40,545 nt of DNA from a bacterium (GTDB lineage: Bacteria; Patescibacteriota; Patescibacteriia; 2-12-FULL-60-25). A program made the position numbers and the translations under genes. The notes below the pieces were generated by a model. That model saw only the letters and a program-made list of their open reading frames with translations, did no database searches and was not told where the DNA came from. Of the stretch, positions 16,400 through 24,034 are shown in pieces (position 1 is the first letter of the stretch; each line of letters begins with the position of its first letter). Location of the stretch: NCBI GenBank assembly GCA_021806685.1, contig JAJZQU010000003.1, positions 1 to 40,545 on the forward strand, read 5' to 3'.

Positions 16400-16438
16400 A
16401 AATCTGCAGGCCTTGTGCCGTCAGCAGGAATAATGCTT

Positions 16439-19400
16439 ATGTCTGACCAGAGTCCGTTCGTCCATCTTCACGTCCACTCAATGTATTCGCTTTCGGATGC
16501 CATGGGCGATGTGGATGAAGTCGTCAAAGCAGCTAAGGCCAAAGGCTATGATGCTATTGCTTTGACGGATCATGGCGCGCTTTATGGAACGATTGAGTTT
16601 TACGAAGCCGCGCAAAAAGAGGGGATCAAGCCCATTATCGGGCTTGAGGCCAACATCGCGCCCAACCTTTTGACTGATAAGCGGCCTCGCATTGATGACT
16701 GGACTTACCATTTGACGTTATTAGCTGAAACCCACGAAGGCTACCAAAATTTGCTTAAGCTTGTGTCCATTTCGTATTTGGACGGTTTTTATTATAAGCC
16801 GCGTATGGATAAAAATGTCCTGCGCCAATATCACCAAGGCTTGATTGCGCTTTCCGGTTGCATGAAGGGGCAGATACCCAAAGCCTGCCTGGAGAAAGAT
16901 GATTTGGAAAAGGCAGAGGCAGCTCTCCGTGAGTATCAGGATATTTTTGGTGTGGATAACTTCTTTTTGGAGCTGGTCCACCACCCGGAGTCACCGACCC
17001 AGTTGGACATTAACCAGAACTTGATTAAGCTCGCAAAAAAGACGGGTGCACCTTTAGTGGCTACAAAAGATGTTCATTATATAGAGGAGGATGACGCCGA
17101 AGCTCAAGATGCTCTCCAGTGCATCCATGCCGGCAAACTGCTTTCTGACGCCAACCGTTTTACTATCAGGACCATGGACCATTCCATGGTGACGGCTGAT
17201 GTCATGATCCAGTCTTTTGCTGAAGTGCCAGAGGCGATTGAGAATACGCGCAAGATTGCAGATCGTTGCAACGTTGAACTTGAGCTAGGCAAAAATTTAC
17301 TCCCTAAATTTGAAGTGCCTGAAGGAGAGACAGAAATGTCGTATCTGCGGAATTTATGCGAGAAAGGTCTTAAGGAGCGTTATGGCGCGGAACCCTCAGT
17401 TGAAGCTAAGGAGCGCATGGAGTTTGAATTGTCGGTCGTCGAACGCATGGGTTTCCCGGGTTACTTTTTGATTGTCCAAGATTACGTGAATTGGGCCAAG
17501 GACAATGGCGTCATTGTCGGTCCCGGCCGCGGTTCGGGAGCAGGTTCTATCTTGGCTTACGCGCTTCGGATTACCAACCTCGATCCATTGCATTACGGTT
17601 TGCTGTTCGAGCGTTTCCTCAATCCAGACCGTATCAGTATGCCTGATTTTGATTTGGATTTTGATGATGTCCGGCGCAAGGACGTGATTGAATATGTCAC
17701 CAAAAAATACGGGGCAGACCGCGTGGCTGGCATTATCACCTTTGGTACTATGGCTGCTCGCGCCGCCGTGCGCGACGTGGGCCGGGTGCTGGGCTGGACG
17801 TTCCAGGAAGTGGATAGGGTGGCCAAAGTCATACCGCCGCCCGTGCAAGGTAAAAATATTCCCATCCACGTTTCACGCAAGGAAAATCCTGAGCTTAAAG
17901 CGTTAGATGAATCTGACCCACGCGTGACGCAATTGCTTGATCTCGCTTCAAGGCTCGAGGGAACTTCGCGCCATGCCAGCCAACACGCTTGCGGCATTGT
18001 CATTGCGCCTGCCGACCTGGTCGGCTATGCGCCTTTGCAAAAAGCGCAGGGTGGAGATGTAGACCAAGTCATTCAATATTCCCTGCATCCTTGCGAAGCG
18101 GTTGGCCTGCTTAAGATGGACTTCTTGGGTCTATCTAACTTAACAATCATCCGCGAATGTTTGGAAATCGTAGATGCCGTGCACGGCGATACGGTTAATT
18201 TAGATGCCATTCCTTTGGATGATGAACAATCATTTGAACTATTAGGTAGGGCGGAGACAACAGGCGTCTTCCAGCTTGAATCTGATGGCATGAAGCGTTA
18301 CATCCGCGAGCTCCGCCCATCGAGCATCGACGACATTATTGCCATGGTGGCCCTTTACCGCCCCGGTCCGATGCAATTCATTGAGTCTTTCATTGCCCGC
18401 AAACATGGCAAGGAAAAAATTGTCTATGCCCACCCGCTGACTGAAAACGCGCTCAAGAGCACTTACGGCATCCCTGTTTACCAGGAACAAGTCATGCAAG
18501 TCTCAAAAGACATGGCTGGCTTTACGGGCGGCCAGGCCGATACTTTGCGCAAGGCCATGGGCAAAAAAATCGCCAAACTCATGGCTGAGATGCGCGAGAA
18601 GTTTATCAACGGATCAATCAAGAACGGGGTCAAGCAGGAAGTGGCTGAAGCTGTCTTTACGCAATTTGAGGAATTTGCGGCTTATGGTTTCAATAAGTCG
18701 CACGCTGCCTGTTATGCCATGATTGCTTACCAGACAGCCTACCTCAAATCCCGTTATCCCGAGTGCTTCATGGCCGCGCTCCTGAATTCCGATAGCTTGA
18801 ACATGGATCGCGTGACCATCGAAGTCGAAGAGTGCCGGCGTATGGGCATGGTTGTCTTACCGCCTGACGCCAATGAATCTTATGCCGGTTTTTCTGTCAT
18901 CAAAAACAGCATCCTTTATAAGGACGATGGGACGCGGGACGAGCGACGCGGGACGATCCGCTTTGGCCTGTTGGCCATCAAAGGCCTAGGCCATGATGTT
19001 GTCGAGAACATAATCCATGAACGGAAGAAAGGTGGCCAATACAAAGATTTGGCTGATTTTGTGTCGCGGGTGCAGGGCAAGTACATCAACAAGAAGTCTT
19101 TAGAAGCTTTGGTCAGGTCAGGCGCCTTGGATTGTTTTGGCGAGCGCGGCCAATTGTACTACAACATCGAAAATATATTGGACTACCATCGTCAGGCCGA
19201 GCGCGAAGCCAGTTCCGGGCAGTTCAACCTTTTTGCCGCCTCCTCCCAGGGCCCGGCTGTGGGCTTAAACCTCAAGCAATCACCGATTGTTTCGCCGCAA
19301 GAAAAACTTAAGTGGGAAAAAGAACTTTTGGGCCTGTATGTGTCTGAACATCCATTTAAGTTCTTAGCCTCTAAACTGAGCGGAGTCATCTCGCCGATTG

Positions 19401-19993
19401 CCAAGCTCCCGGAGTTAAAACAGGAAAAGAAAGCCAGGATCGGCGGAGTTATCACGGCTGTTAAAAAAATCTATACCAAAAAGAACGAGCCAATGTTGTT
19501 TTGCCGTTTGGAAGATGGCATTTCCGATTGCGAGGTCGTGGTCTTTCCGCGGGTTTACAAGGATACTGTTGATTGTTGGGTCGAAGATAAGGTTGTGGTT
19601 GCCAGTGGCCGGCCGGCTGAAGATGCTGGCAAGTGGAAGCTCTTAGCCGAGGCGGCTTATGAAGTCACGCCACAGAATATCGATGAGATCGCGAGACAGG
19701 GTCCTTTGAGTACTGGGGGTCCTGAGTACCCGGAGGACTCTAAGGACTCATTAGGACTCGTTGAGGACGAGGAGAAGCCGGTTGTCCTGTATGTCAGTGC
19801 CACGTTGCCCGAATCAACAGTTAAAAAACTACGTGAGGTTTTTGATGCGAATCTTGGTACCCAGCCGGTTGAGTTTATGATTGATGATGTGGGTGGCCAA
19901 CGCCGGGTTAGGGCTTCTTCCCGTATCCATTTAACACCTGATGTCATAACTCAGATCGAAGCCCTGCTTGGCCCCAGGACAGTTACGTTTTAA
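16439..19993 (+). CDS. dnaE: DNA polymerase III alpha subunit
   Basis: Replicative polymerase. Start taken at ATG 16439 (MSDQSPFVHLHVHS), giving 1184 aa, a normal DnaE length. Order: PHP domain (HLHVHSMYSL, TDHG, GLEANIA, TKDVHY, so most metal ligands look kept), catalytic palm with PDFDLDFDD (the two Asp) and later KMDFLGLSNL (third Asp region), the fingers segment MVALYRPGPMQFI, helix-hairpin-helix region, and a C-terminal OB fold (ARIGGVITAVKKIYTKKNEPM). Two repeat-like insertions are translated, at 18927-18957 and 19694-19772. An AATAAT box lies just before the ATG. It is followed by a promoter for the next gene. Confidence 0.97.
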   Translation: MSDQSPFVHLHVHSMYSLSDAMGDVDEVVKAAKAKGYDAIALTDHGALYGTIEFYEAAQKEGIKPIIGLEANIAPNLLTDKRPRIDDWTYHLTLLAETHEGYQNLLKLVSISYLDGFYYKPRMDKNVLRQYHQGLIALSGCMKGQIPKACLEKDDLEKAEAALREYQDIFGVDNFFLELVHHPESPTQLDINQNLIKLAKKTGAPLVATKDVHYIEEDDAEAQDALQCIHAGKLLSDANRFTIRTMDHSMVTADVMIQSFAEVPEAIENTRKIADRCNVELELGKNLLPKFEVPEGETEMSYLRNLCEKGLKERYGAEPSVEAKERMEFELSVVERMGFPGYFLIVQDYVNWAKDNGVIVGPGRGSGAGSILAYALRITNLDPLHYGLLFERFLNPDRISMPDFDLDFDDVRRKDVIEYVTKKYGADRVAGIITFGTMAARAAVRDVGRVLGWTFQEVDRVAKVIPPPVQGKNIPIHVSRKENPELKALDESDPRVTQLLDLASRLEGTSRHASQHACGIVIAPADLVGYAPLQKAQGGDVDQVIQYSLHPCEAVGLLKMDFLGLSNLTIIRECLEIVDAVHGDTVNLDAIPLDDEQSFELLGRAETTGVFQLESDGMKRYIRELRPSSIDDIIAMVALYRPGPMQFIESFIARKHGKEKIVYAHPLTENALKSTYGIPVYQEQVMQVSKDMAGFTGGQADTLRKAMGKKIAKLMAEMREKFINGSIKNGVKQEVAEAVFTQFEEFAAYGFNKSHAACYAMIAYQTAYLKSRYPECFMAALLNSDSLNMDRVTIEVEECRRMGMVVLPPDANESYAGFSVIKNSILYKDDGTRDERRGTIRFGLLAIKGLGHDVVENIIHERKKGGQYKDLADFVSRVQGKYINKKSLEALVRSGALDCFGERGQLYYNIENILDYHRQAEREASSGQFNLFAASSQGPAVGLNLKQSPIVSPQEKLKWEKELLGLYVSEHPFKFLASKLSGVISPIAKLPELKQEKKARIGGVITAVKKIYTKKNEPMLFCRLEDGISDCEVVVFPRVYKDTVDCWVEDKVVVASGRPAEDAGKWKLLAEAAYEVTPQNIDEIARQGPLSTGGPEYPEDSKDSLGLVEDEEKPVVLYVSATLPESTVKKLREVFDANLGTQPVEFMIDDVGGQRRVRASSRIHLTPDVITQIEALLGPRTVTF
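18927..18957 (+). repeat. Repeat-like insertion in dnaE, first
   Basis: gatgggacgcgggacgagcg acgcgggacgatc repeats the word gcgggacga within one short block, coding DGTRDERRGTI between ordinary DnaE segments (SILYK and RFGLLAIKGLG). Confidence 0.55.
19694..19772 (+). repeat. Repeat-like insertion in dnaE, second
   Basis: It contains gtcctttgagtactggg, its near inverse gtcctgagtacccgg, and repeated aggactc words (ggaggactctaaggactcattaggactcg). It codes GPLSTGGPEYPEDSKDSLGL, a low-complexity linker between the OB fold and the C-terminal tail. Confidence 0.6.
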
Positions 19994-20010
19994 CCCTTGT
20001 GTTTTCATGC

Positions 20011-20016
20011 TATAAT
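20011..20016 (+). promoter_or_regulatory. -10 box before the baseplate-J-like gene
   Basis: Perfect TATAAT, 10 bp before ATG 20027, with no SD. It implies a leader of about 3-4 nt. Confidence 0.65.
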
Positions 20017-20026
20017 TTGTCTCAGT

Positions 20027-21205
20027 ATGGGCATTAAGCTTTCCCGCAGTCCGGCTGGCAATTTCCCGCAGCCACCGACCCCAAAACTCTTCCGTAACAT
20101 TGCCGTAACTTTTGTATTGGTGACAATCGCCGTCATAGCCGTGGCTCTTTGGACGTCTTCGGTTAATGCCAAGGTTACGGTCAAGGTCAAAAAGGAGCCG
20201 GTTTCAGTGGATACTGTCTTGGATATTGCCTCGATGCCAGCTTCCGGCCAGATTAAGGGCCGGGTTGTGAGCGGGACTTTTGCCGAATCAAAGGAATTTG
20301 CCGTACAGGTCGTGAGTTCAACAGCGGCCGTTGCCCAAACACCAACCCAAATTTCAGGAACAGTCAGGATCATCAACCATTATTCCAAACCTCAGCCTCT
20401 TGTCGTCAAAACTCGTTTGCTGACAGCTGATGGCAGGCTTTACAGGATAACTAAGAGCGTCAACGTACCGGTCAGCGGCACGGTTGAGGTTGAGGCCATA
20501 TCAGATGAAGCAGGGGATCAGTACGCTATGCCGGCCGGTACGCGCCTGACTATCCCTGGTCTTTGGGAAGGCGTCCAGCCTTTGATTTATGCCGAGGCTT
20601 TGGCTGATTTTAAACGCCCGGGTAGCGGCGGTCCTGCTAAAATCGTCACGGCCGAGGCTCTGGCCAAGGCCCACGAAGAGCTTTATGCAGCTGCTTTGGA
20701 AAAAGCCAAACAGACTTTGACTGTTGAGGCAGGGGCTAATGCCGGCTGGGAATCAATCTTTTTAATCAACAACTCACAAAAGCAGAGTAATACGGCAGTC
20801 GGGCAAAGCGCGGACAAGCTCTTAGCCCAGGTCAAGGTCACTGTCACGGCTGTCTTTTTCCCAAAAGAAGATGTCATTGCCTTCATCCGGTCAAAGTTGG
20901 GTGACAAGATCCCCGAGGGCTATATCTTGTCAGACCTCGATTTTTCAAAAGTCTCTTTTAAACTCGAAAGCGCTGATTTATCCAAAGGCGTTGCCCATCT
21001 AGCCGTTTCAGCCGAAGCTGATAGCCAGCTAACGGCCGACAGCCCGGCTTTGCGCAAGGATTTGATTGTCGGCTTGCCGAGCGACGAAGTTATCCGCAAG
21101 TGGTCGGCCTTAAACGGCGTCGAAGAAGTTGATGTGGAACTCAAGCCCAATTGGGTGCACCGCTTGCCGAGCATGAAGGATAAGATTACGGTGGTTGTAC
21201 AATAA
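20027..21205 (+). CDS. Membrane-anchored baseplate-J-like protein
   Basis: 392 aa from ATG 20027 (MGIKLSRSPAGNF). A single helix near 28-50 anchors it, leaving a large extracellular part. The segment GTVRIINHYSKPQPLVVKTRLLTADGRL, then VPVSGTVEVEAISDEAGDQY and MPAGTRLTIPGL, matches the pattern of baseplate_J-like domains common in CPR genomes, as I recall them. Function in CPR is unknown; the fold is shared with phage and contractile-injection baseplates, but no other baseplate, sheath or tube gene is in the window. The 219-aa gene follows after 6 bp. Confidence 0.75.
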   Translation: MGIKLSRSPAGNFPQPPTPKLFRNIAVTFVLVTIAVIAVALWTSSVNAKVTVKVKKEPVSVDTVLDIASMPASGQIKGRVVSGTFAESKEFAVQVVSSTAAVAQTPTQISGTVRIINHYSKPQPLVVKTRLLTADGRLYRITKSVNVPVSGTVEVEAISDEAGDQYAMPAGTRLTIPGLWEGVQPLIYAEALADFKRPGSGGPAKIVTAEALAKAHEELYAAALEKAKQTLTVEAGANAGWESIFLINNSQKQSNTAVGQSADKLLAQVKVTVTAVFFPKEDVIAFIRSKLGDKIPEGYILSDLDFSKVSFKLESADLSKGVAHLAVSAEADSQLTADSPALRKDLIVGLPSDEVIRKWSALNGVEEVDVELKPNWVHRLPSMKDKITVVVQ

Positions 21206-21211
21206 ACTCAT

Positions 21212-21871
21212 ATGAAAAATTTGAGTAGAGCGGGACTCATTACATTGATTGTTTTACTGGTGGCTCTAATTGGAATAGAAGCTGTTGTAATAAGAAGTCT
21301 TTTTGTCTTGAAAAATAAGGTGGCGAATTCTCAGCCTGTGACAGTAGGTGATGTAAAGAATTTGAGTAATGAAATCGAGGCTTTATCCAAGAAAGTTGAT
21401 GAACTTGAACGTAATATGGAGACGAGGACGAATTCTAGTTTTCGTATGGATCAGTTACAAGCTGATATAACGACCTTAAGAATGGATGCTAATGCGGTGC
21501 CGCACGGCCCTGATCTTGTTTTTGATGGCAAGATCTTTAGCATGAAGCCAGGGAATACAACCATCATTGCAACTCCTTGCGGTGGCGGTACTGGCCCTGA
21601 AGCGGACGCATTTAGAACTCGTACCTCAACAACTGGGCCTTCCTTGGTTTTGAATAAAATTACGAAAACTGAAAAAGGTTATAATGTTGATGTGACATTT
21701 GGCGGATACAGACAAGTCATAAAATACGATCCTGAGAACTATGAGTACGATGGCATGGTAATTTATTCCGGGCCAAAGGAGGAGGAAAAAGATCAATTTG
21801 GCCCTATTGTAGAAATATTAAGGGTTGATTCCGATAAAATATTTGTAATTGGCAAACGGAGAGCGTGTTAA
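21212..21871 (+). CDS. Membrane-anchored protein with short coiled coil, unknown
   Basis: 219 aa, N-terminal helix (about 8-32), then a coiled coil (VKNLSNEIEALSKKVDELER, about 50-75) and a compact C-terminal domain with ATPCGGGTGPEADAF and a terminal RRAC. More AT-rich than its neighbours. I recognise no family. It follows the baseplate-J-like gene by 6 bp, so they may act together at the cell surface. Confidence 0.7.
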   Translation: MKNLSRAGLITLIVLLVALIGIEAVVIRSLFVLKNKVANSQPVTVGDVKNLSNEIEALSKKVDELERNMETRTNSSFRMDQLQADITTLRMDANAVPHGPDLVFDGKIFSMKPGNTTIIATPCGGGTGPEADAFRTRTSTTGPSLVLNKITKTEKGYNVDVTFGGYRQVIKYDPENYEYDGMVIYSGPKEEEKDQFGPIVEILRVDSDKIFVIGKRRAC

Positions 21872-21900
21872 TTGACGGTTTTTGGCAATTGTCATATCCT
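21872..21900 (+). promoter_or_regulatory. Promoter upstream of the thrS leader
   Basis: TTGACG (21872-21877), 17-bp spacer, TATCCT (21895-21900), starting at the base after the previous stop codon. It leads into a structured leader about 290 nt before thrS. Confidence 0.6.
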
Positions 21901-22056
21901 ATCTCTTGTTCCGGCCACCAACCGGATCCCGGCGGAAAACTTAAGACTAAAGAGCGCCCCGACACTTCGGTCGGGGAAGACGGGTGGAACCGCCCCACGA
22001 AGCCTCGGCGAAGTGGGACCCCGACGAGTTAATTATTAGCTGGTCGGATTTTTTAA
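21901..22056 (+). promoter_or_regulatory. T-box-like leader of thrS
   Basis: The segment holds a possible stem I (ttccggccaccaaccgg...ggcggaa) with an ACC triplet (a Thr codon) in its loop, a hairpin ccccgac/gtcgggg, the T-box-like core gacgggtggaaccgcccca, a cccac...gtggg hairpin, and a terminator ccgac...gtcggattttttt. The 3-prime accccgac can also pair with the earlier gtcgggg, so two folds compete. T-boxes sense uncharged tRNA; the ACC specifier would fit thrS. The assignment is from motif and context only. Confidence 0.5.
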
Positions 22057-22068
22057 TAAGTAACCCCT

Positions 22069-22194
22069 GTCATTTCGACCGGAACGAAGTGTAGTGGAGA
22101 AATCTCAGTTAACTAAGATTCCTCCCTGCCCGCAGATGCTACGCATCAAGCGTTGCAGGCGGGGACTCGTCGTACTCCCTCGGAATGACATAGA
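22069..22194. repeat. MITE-like element between leader and thrS
   Basis: Ends are inverted: tgtcatttcgaccgg and ccctcggaatgaca. Inside are the palindrome ggagaaatct...agattcctcc and a hairpin around gcgttgcaggcgggg. Related sequence starts at 40459. The thrS frame is open through it, which explains the longer track ORF. Confidence 0.75.
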
Positions 22195-22198
22195 AAAT

Positions 22199-23983
22199 AT
22201 GAACCCGATAGAAATGATGCGCCACAGTGCGGCCCATGTCATGGCTGCCGCCATCCAAAGCTTGTTTCCCAAAGCAAAATTTGGAGTTGGTCCTGCCGTT
22301 GATAACGGTTTTTACTATGATATTGATATAGGCAGGACAGTCACGCCCGAGGATTTGAAAGATATCCAAAAGGCCATGCAAAAGTTAGCTAACAAAAAGC
22401 TGGCTTTTGAGCGGCAAGAGATGAAGATTGACGAGGCTATCAAGCTTTTTGAGAAACTTGGCCAGCCTTTTAAGGTTGAGTTGTTGAACGACATTAAATC
22501 AAAGGGCACAACTAAGCTTTCCGCCGAAGAGGAAGGCGATATTGACCCGGCCATGAAAGGCAAGGTCAGCATATACACGACAGGTGAGTTTATTGATCTC
22601 TGTCGTGGCCCTCACGTAGAAGATTCGAGCAAAATTGGAGCTTTTAAAGTCTGGAAAATGGCTGGTGCCTTTTGGCGCGGCAAGGAAACCAACCCGCAAT
22701 TACAACGCATTTATGGTTTGTGTTTTGCGACGCAAGATGAGCTGGAAGCTTATGAAAAGATGATGGAAGAAGCTGAAAAGCGTGACCACAAGAAACTCGG
22801 CAAGGAGCTAGGGTTATTCTCTTTCTCTGATTTGGTAGGCAGCGGTTTGCCGCTTTGGAGCCCAAAGGGGACTGTCCTGCGGACGCTGTTGGATGATTAT
22901 GTTTGGGAGTTGCGCAAAGCCAAGGGATTTAACAAAGTTACCATCCCGCATATCACCAAAAAGGATTTGTACGTCAAAAGCGGACATTGGTCCAAGTTCA
23001 AAGATGAGTTATTTAAGATCGTGACTCGCGAAAAACATGAGTTTGCCCTCAAGCCCATGAATTGCCCGCACCACACGCAGATATTTGATTCTGAGATGCG
23101 GAGTTATCGCGACATGCCGCAGCGCTATGCTGAGACAACCATGTGCTACCGCGATGAGCAAACGGGCGAGCTATCCGGCCTGTCTCGCGTTAGGTGCATT
23201 ACCCAGGATGATGCGCACGTCTTCTGCCGTAAGAGCCAGATAGAACAGGAAATGTTTGGAATTTGGGATATTGTGGATGCTTTTTACGCCACTTTTGGTT
23301 TTGAGCTTAAATTGAGGCTCTCAACACATGACCCGGATCATTTTGAGAAATATTTGGGCACGCCTGAGGTCTGGCAAGAGGCTGAGTCCCAACTCAAGAA
23401 ATTGATTGAGAAGCGGGGAGTAGATTGCGTGGAAGGCAAGGGCGAGGCTGCCATGTACGGGCCCAAACTCGATTTCATGGGCAAGGATGCTTTGGGCCGG
23501 TTGCACCAGGTAGCAACCATCCAACTCGATTTCAACATGCCGGCTAACTTTGAGTTGAATTGCATTAACGAAAAAGGTGAAAAAGAACAGGTTGTCATGA
23601 TCCATTGCGCCATCATGGGCTCAATCGAGCGGTTCCTGGCTGTCCTAATCGAGCATTATGCCGGCGCTTTCCCGCTCTGGCTCTCTCCTGTCCAAGTAGC
23701 TGTCCTGCCGGTAGCTGACCGCCACTTTGAGGCTGCCCACAAATTCGCATTAACCCTCAAAGCGCAGGGGATCAGGGTCGAGGTTGATGACATGGCAGAA
23801 TCGGTCGGCAAGAAAATCCGCAATGCAGAAAAACAAAAGACACCTTGCATGATTGTTTATGGCGATAAGGAAGTTGAAGGCCAGGAGCTGACCGTCCGCT
23901 GGCGCGGGGAGCAAAACCAAGAAACGCTGCCCAATGCAGCGTTCCTGGAAAAAGTCTTAGAGAAAATTAGCGAGCGAGCCTAG
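22199..23983 (+). CDS. thrS: Threonine-tRNA ligase lacking the TGS domain
   Basis: Charges tRNA-Thr. I start it at ATG 22199 (MNPIEMMRHSAAHVMAAA) because the upstream part of the track ORF is repeat DNA; this gives 594 aa. The editing domain is present (HSAAHVMAAA, later DLCRGPHV with the Cys/His pair), followed by the class II core with zinc ligand Cys in KPMNCPHH, motif 2 RYAETTMCYRDEQTGELSGL, motif 3 MIHCAIMGSIERFLAVLIEH, and the anticodon-binding domain (VAVLPVADRHFEAA). The N-terminal TGS domain of longer bacterial ThrRS is absent. A T-box-like leader lies upstream. It converges with the 931-aa gene; stop codons are 3 bp apart. Confidence 0.95.
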   Translation: MNPIEMMRHSAAHVMAAAIQSLFPKAKFGVGPAVDNGFYYDIDIGRTVTPEDLKDIQKAMQKLANKKLAFERQEMKIDEAIKLFEKLGQPFKVELLNDIKSKGTTKLSAEEEGDIDPAMKGKVSIYTTGEFIDLCRGPHVEDSSKIGAFKVWKMAGAFWRGKETNPQLQRIYGLCFATQDELEAYEKMMEEAEKRDHKKLGKELGLFSFSDLVGSGLPLWSPKGTVLRTLLDDYVWELRKAKGFNKVTIPHITKKDLYVKSGHWSKFKDELFKIVTREKHEFALKPMNCPHHTQIFDSEMRSYRDMPQRYAETTMCYRDEQTGELSGLSRVRCITQDDAHVFCRKSQIEQEMFGIWDIVDAFYATFGFELKLRLSTHDPDHFEKYLGTPEVWQEAESQLKKLIEKRGVDCVEGKGEAAMYGPKLDFMGKDALGRLHQVATIQLDFNMPANFELNCINEKGEKEQVVMIHCAIMGSIERFLAVLIEHYAGAFPLWLSPVQVAVLPVADRHFEAAHKFALTLKAQGIRVEVDDMAESVGKKIRNAEKQKTPCMIVYGDKEVEGQELTVRWRGEQNQETLPNAAFLEKVLEKISERA

Positions 23984-24034
23984 TTGCTAGGCTGCTTCGC
24001 TTTTTCCAGGAGCCCGAACAGTTCGGGCTTTCTT
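23971..24034. terminator. Overlapping convergent terminators at the thrS end
   Basis: Two hairpins: agcctag-ttg-ctaggct, whose arms contain the TAG stops of both convergent genes, and agcccgaa-cag-ttcgggct followed by ttcttggtttt, which would terminate thrS but lies inside the coding 3-prime end of the opposite gene. Confidence 0.7.
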
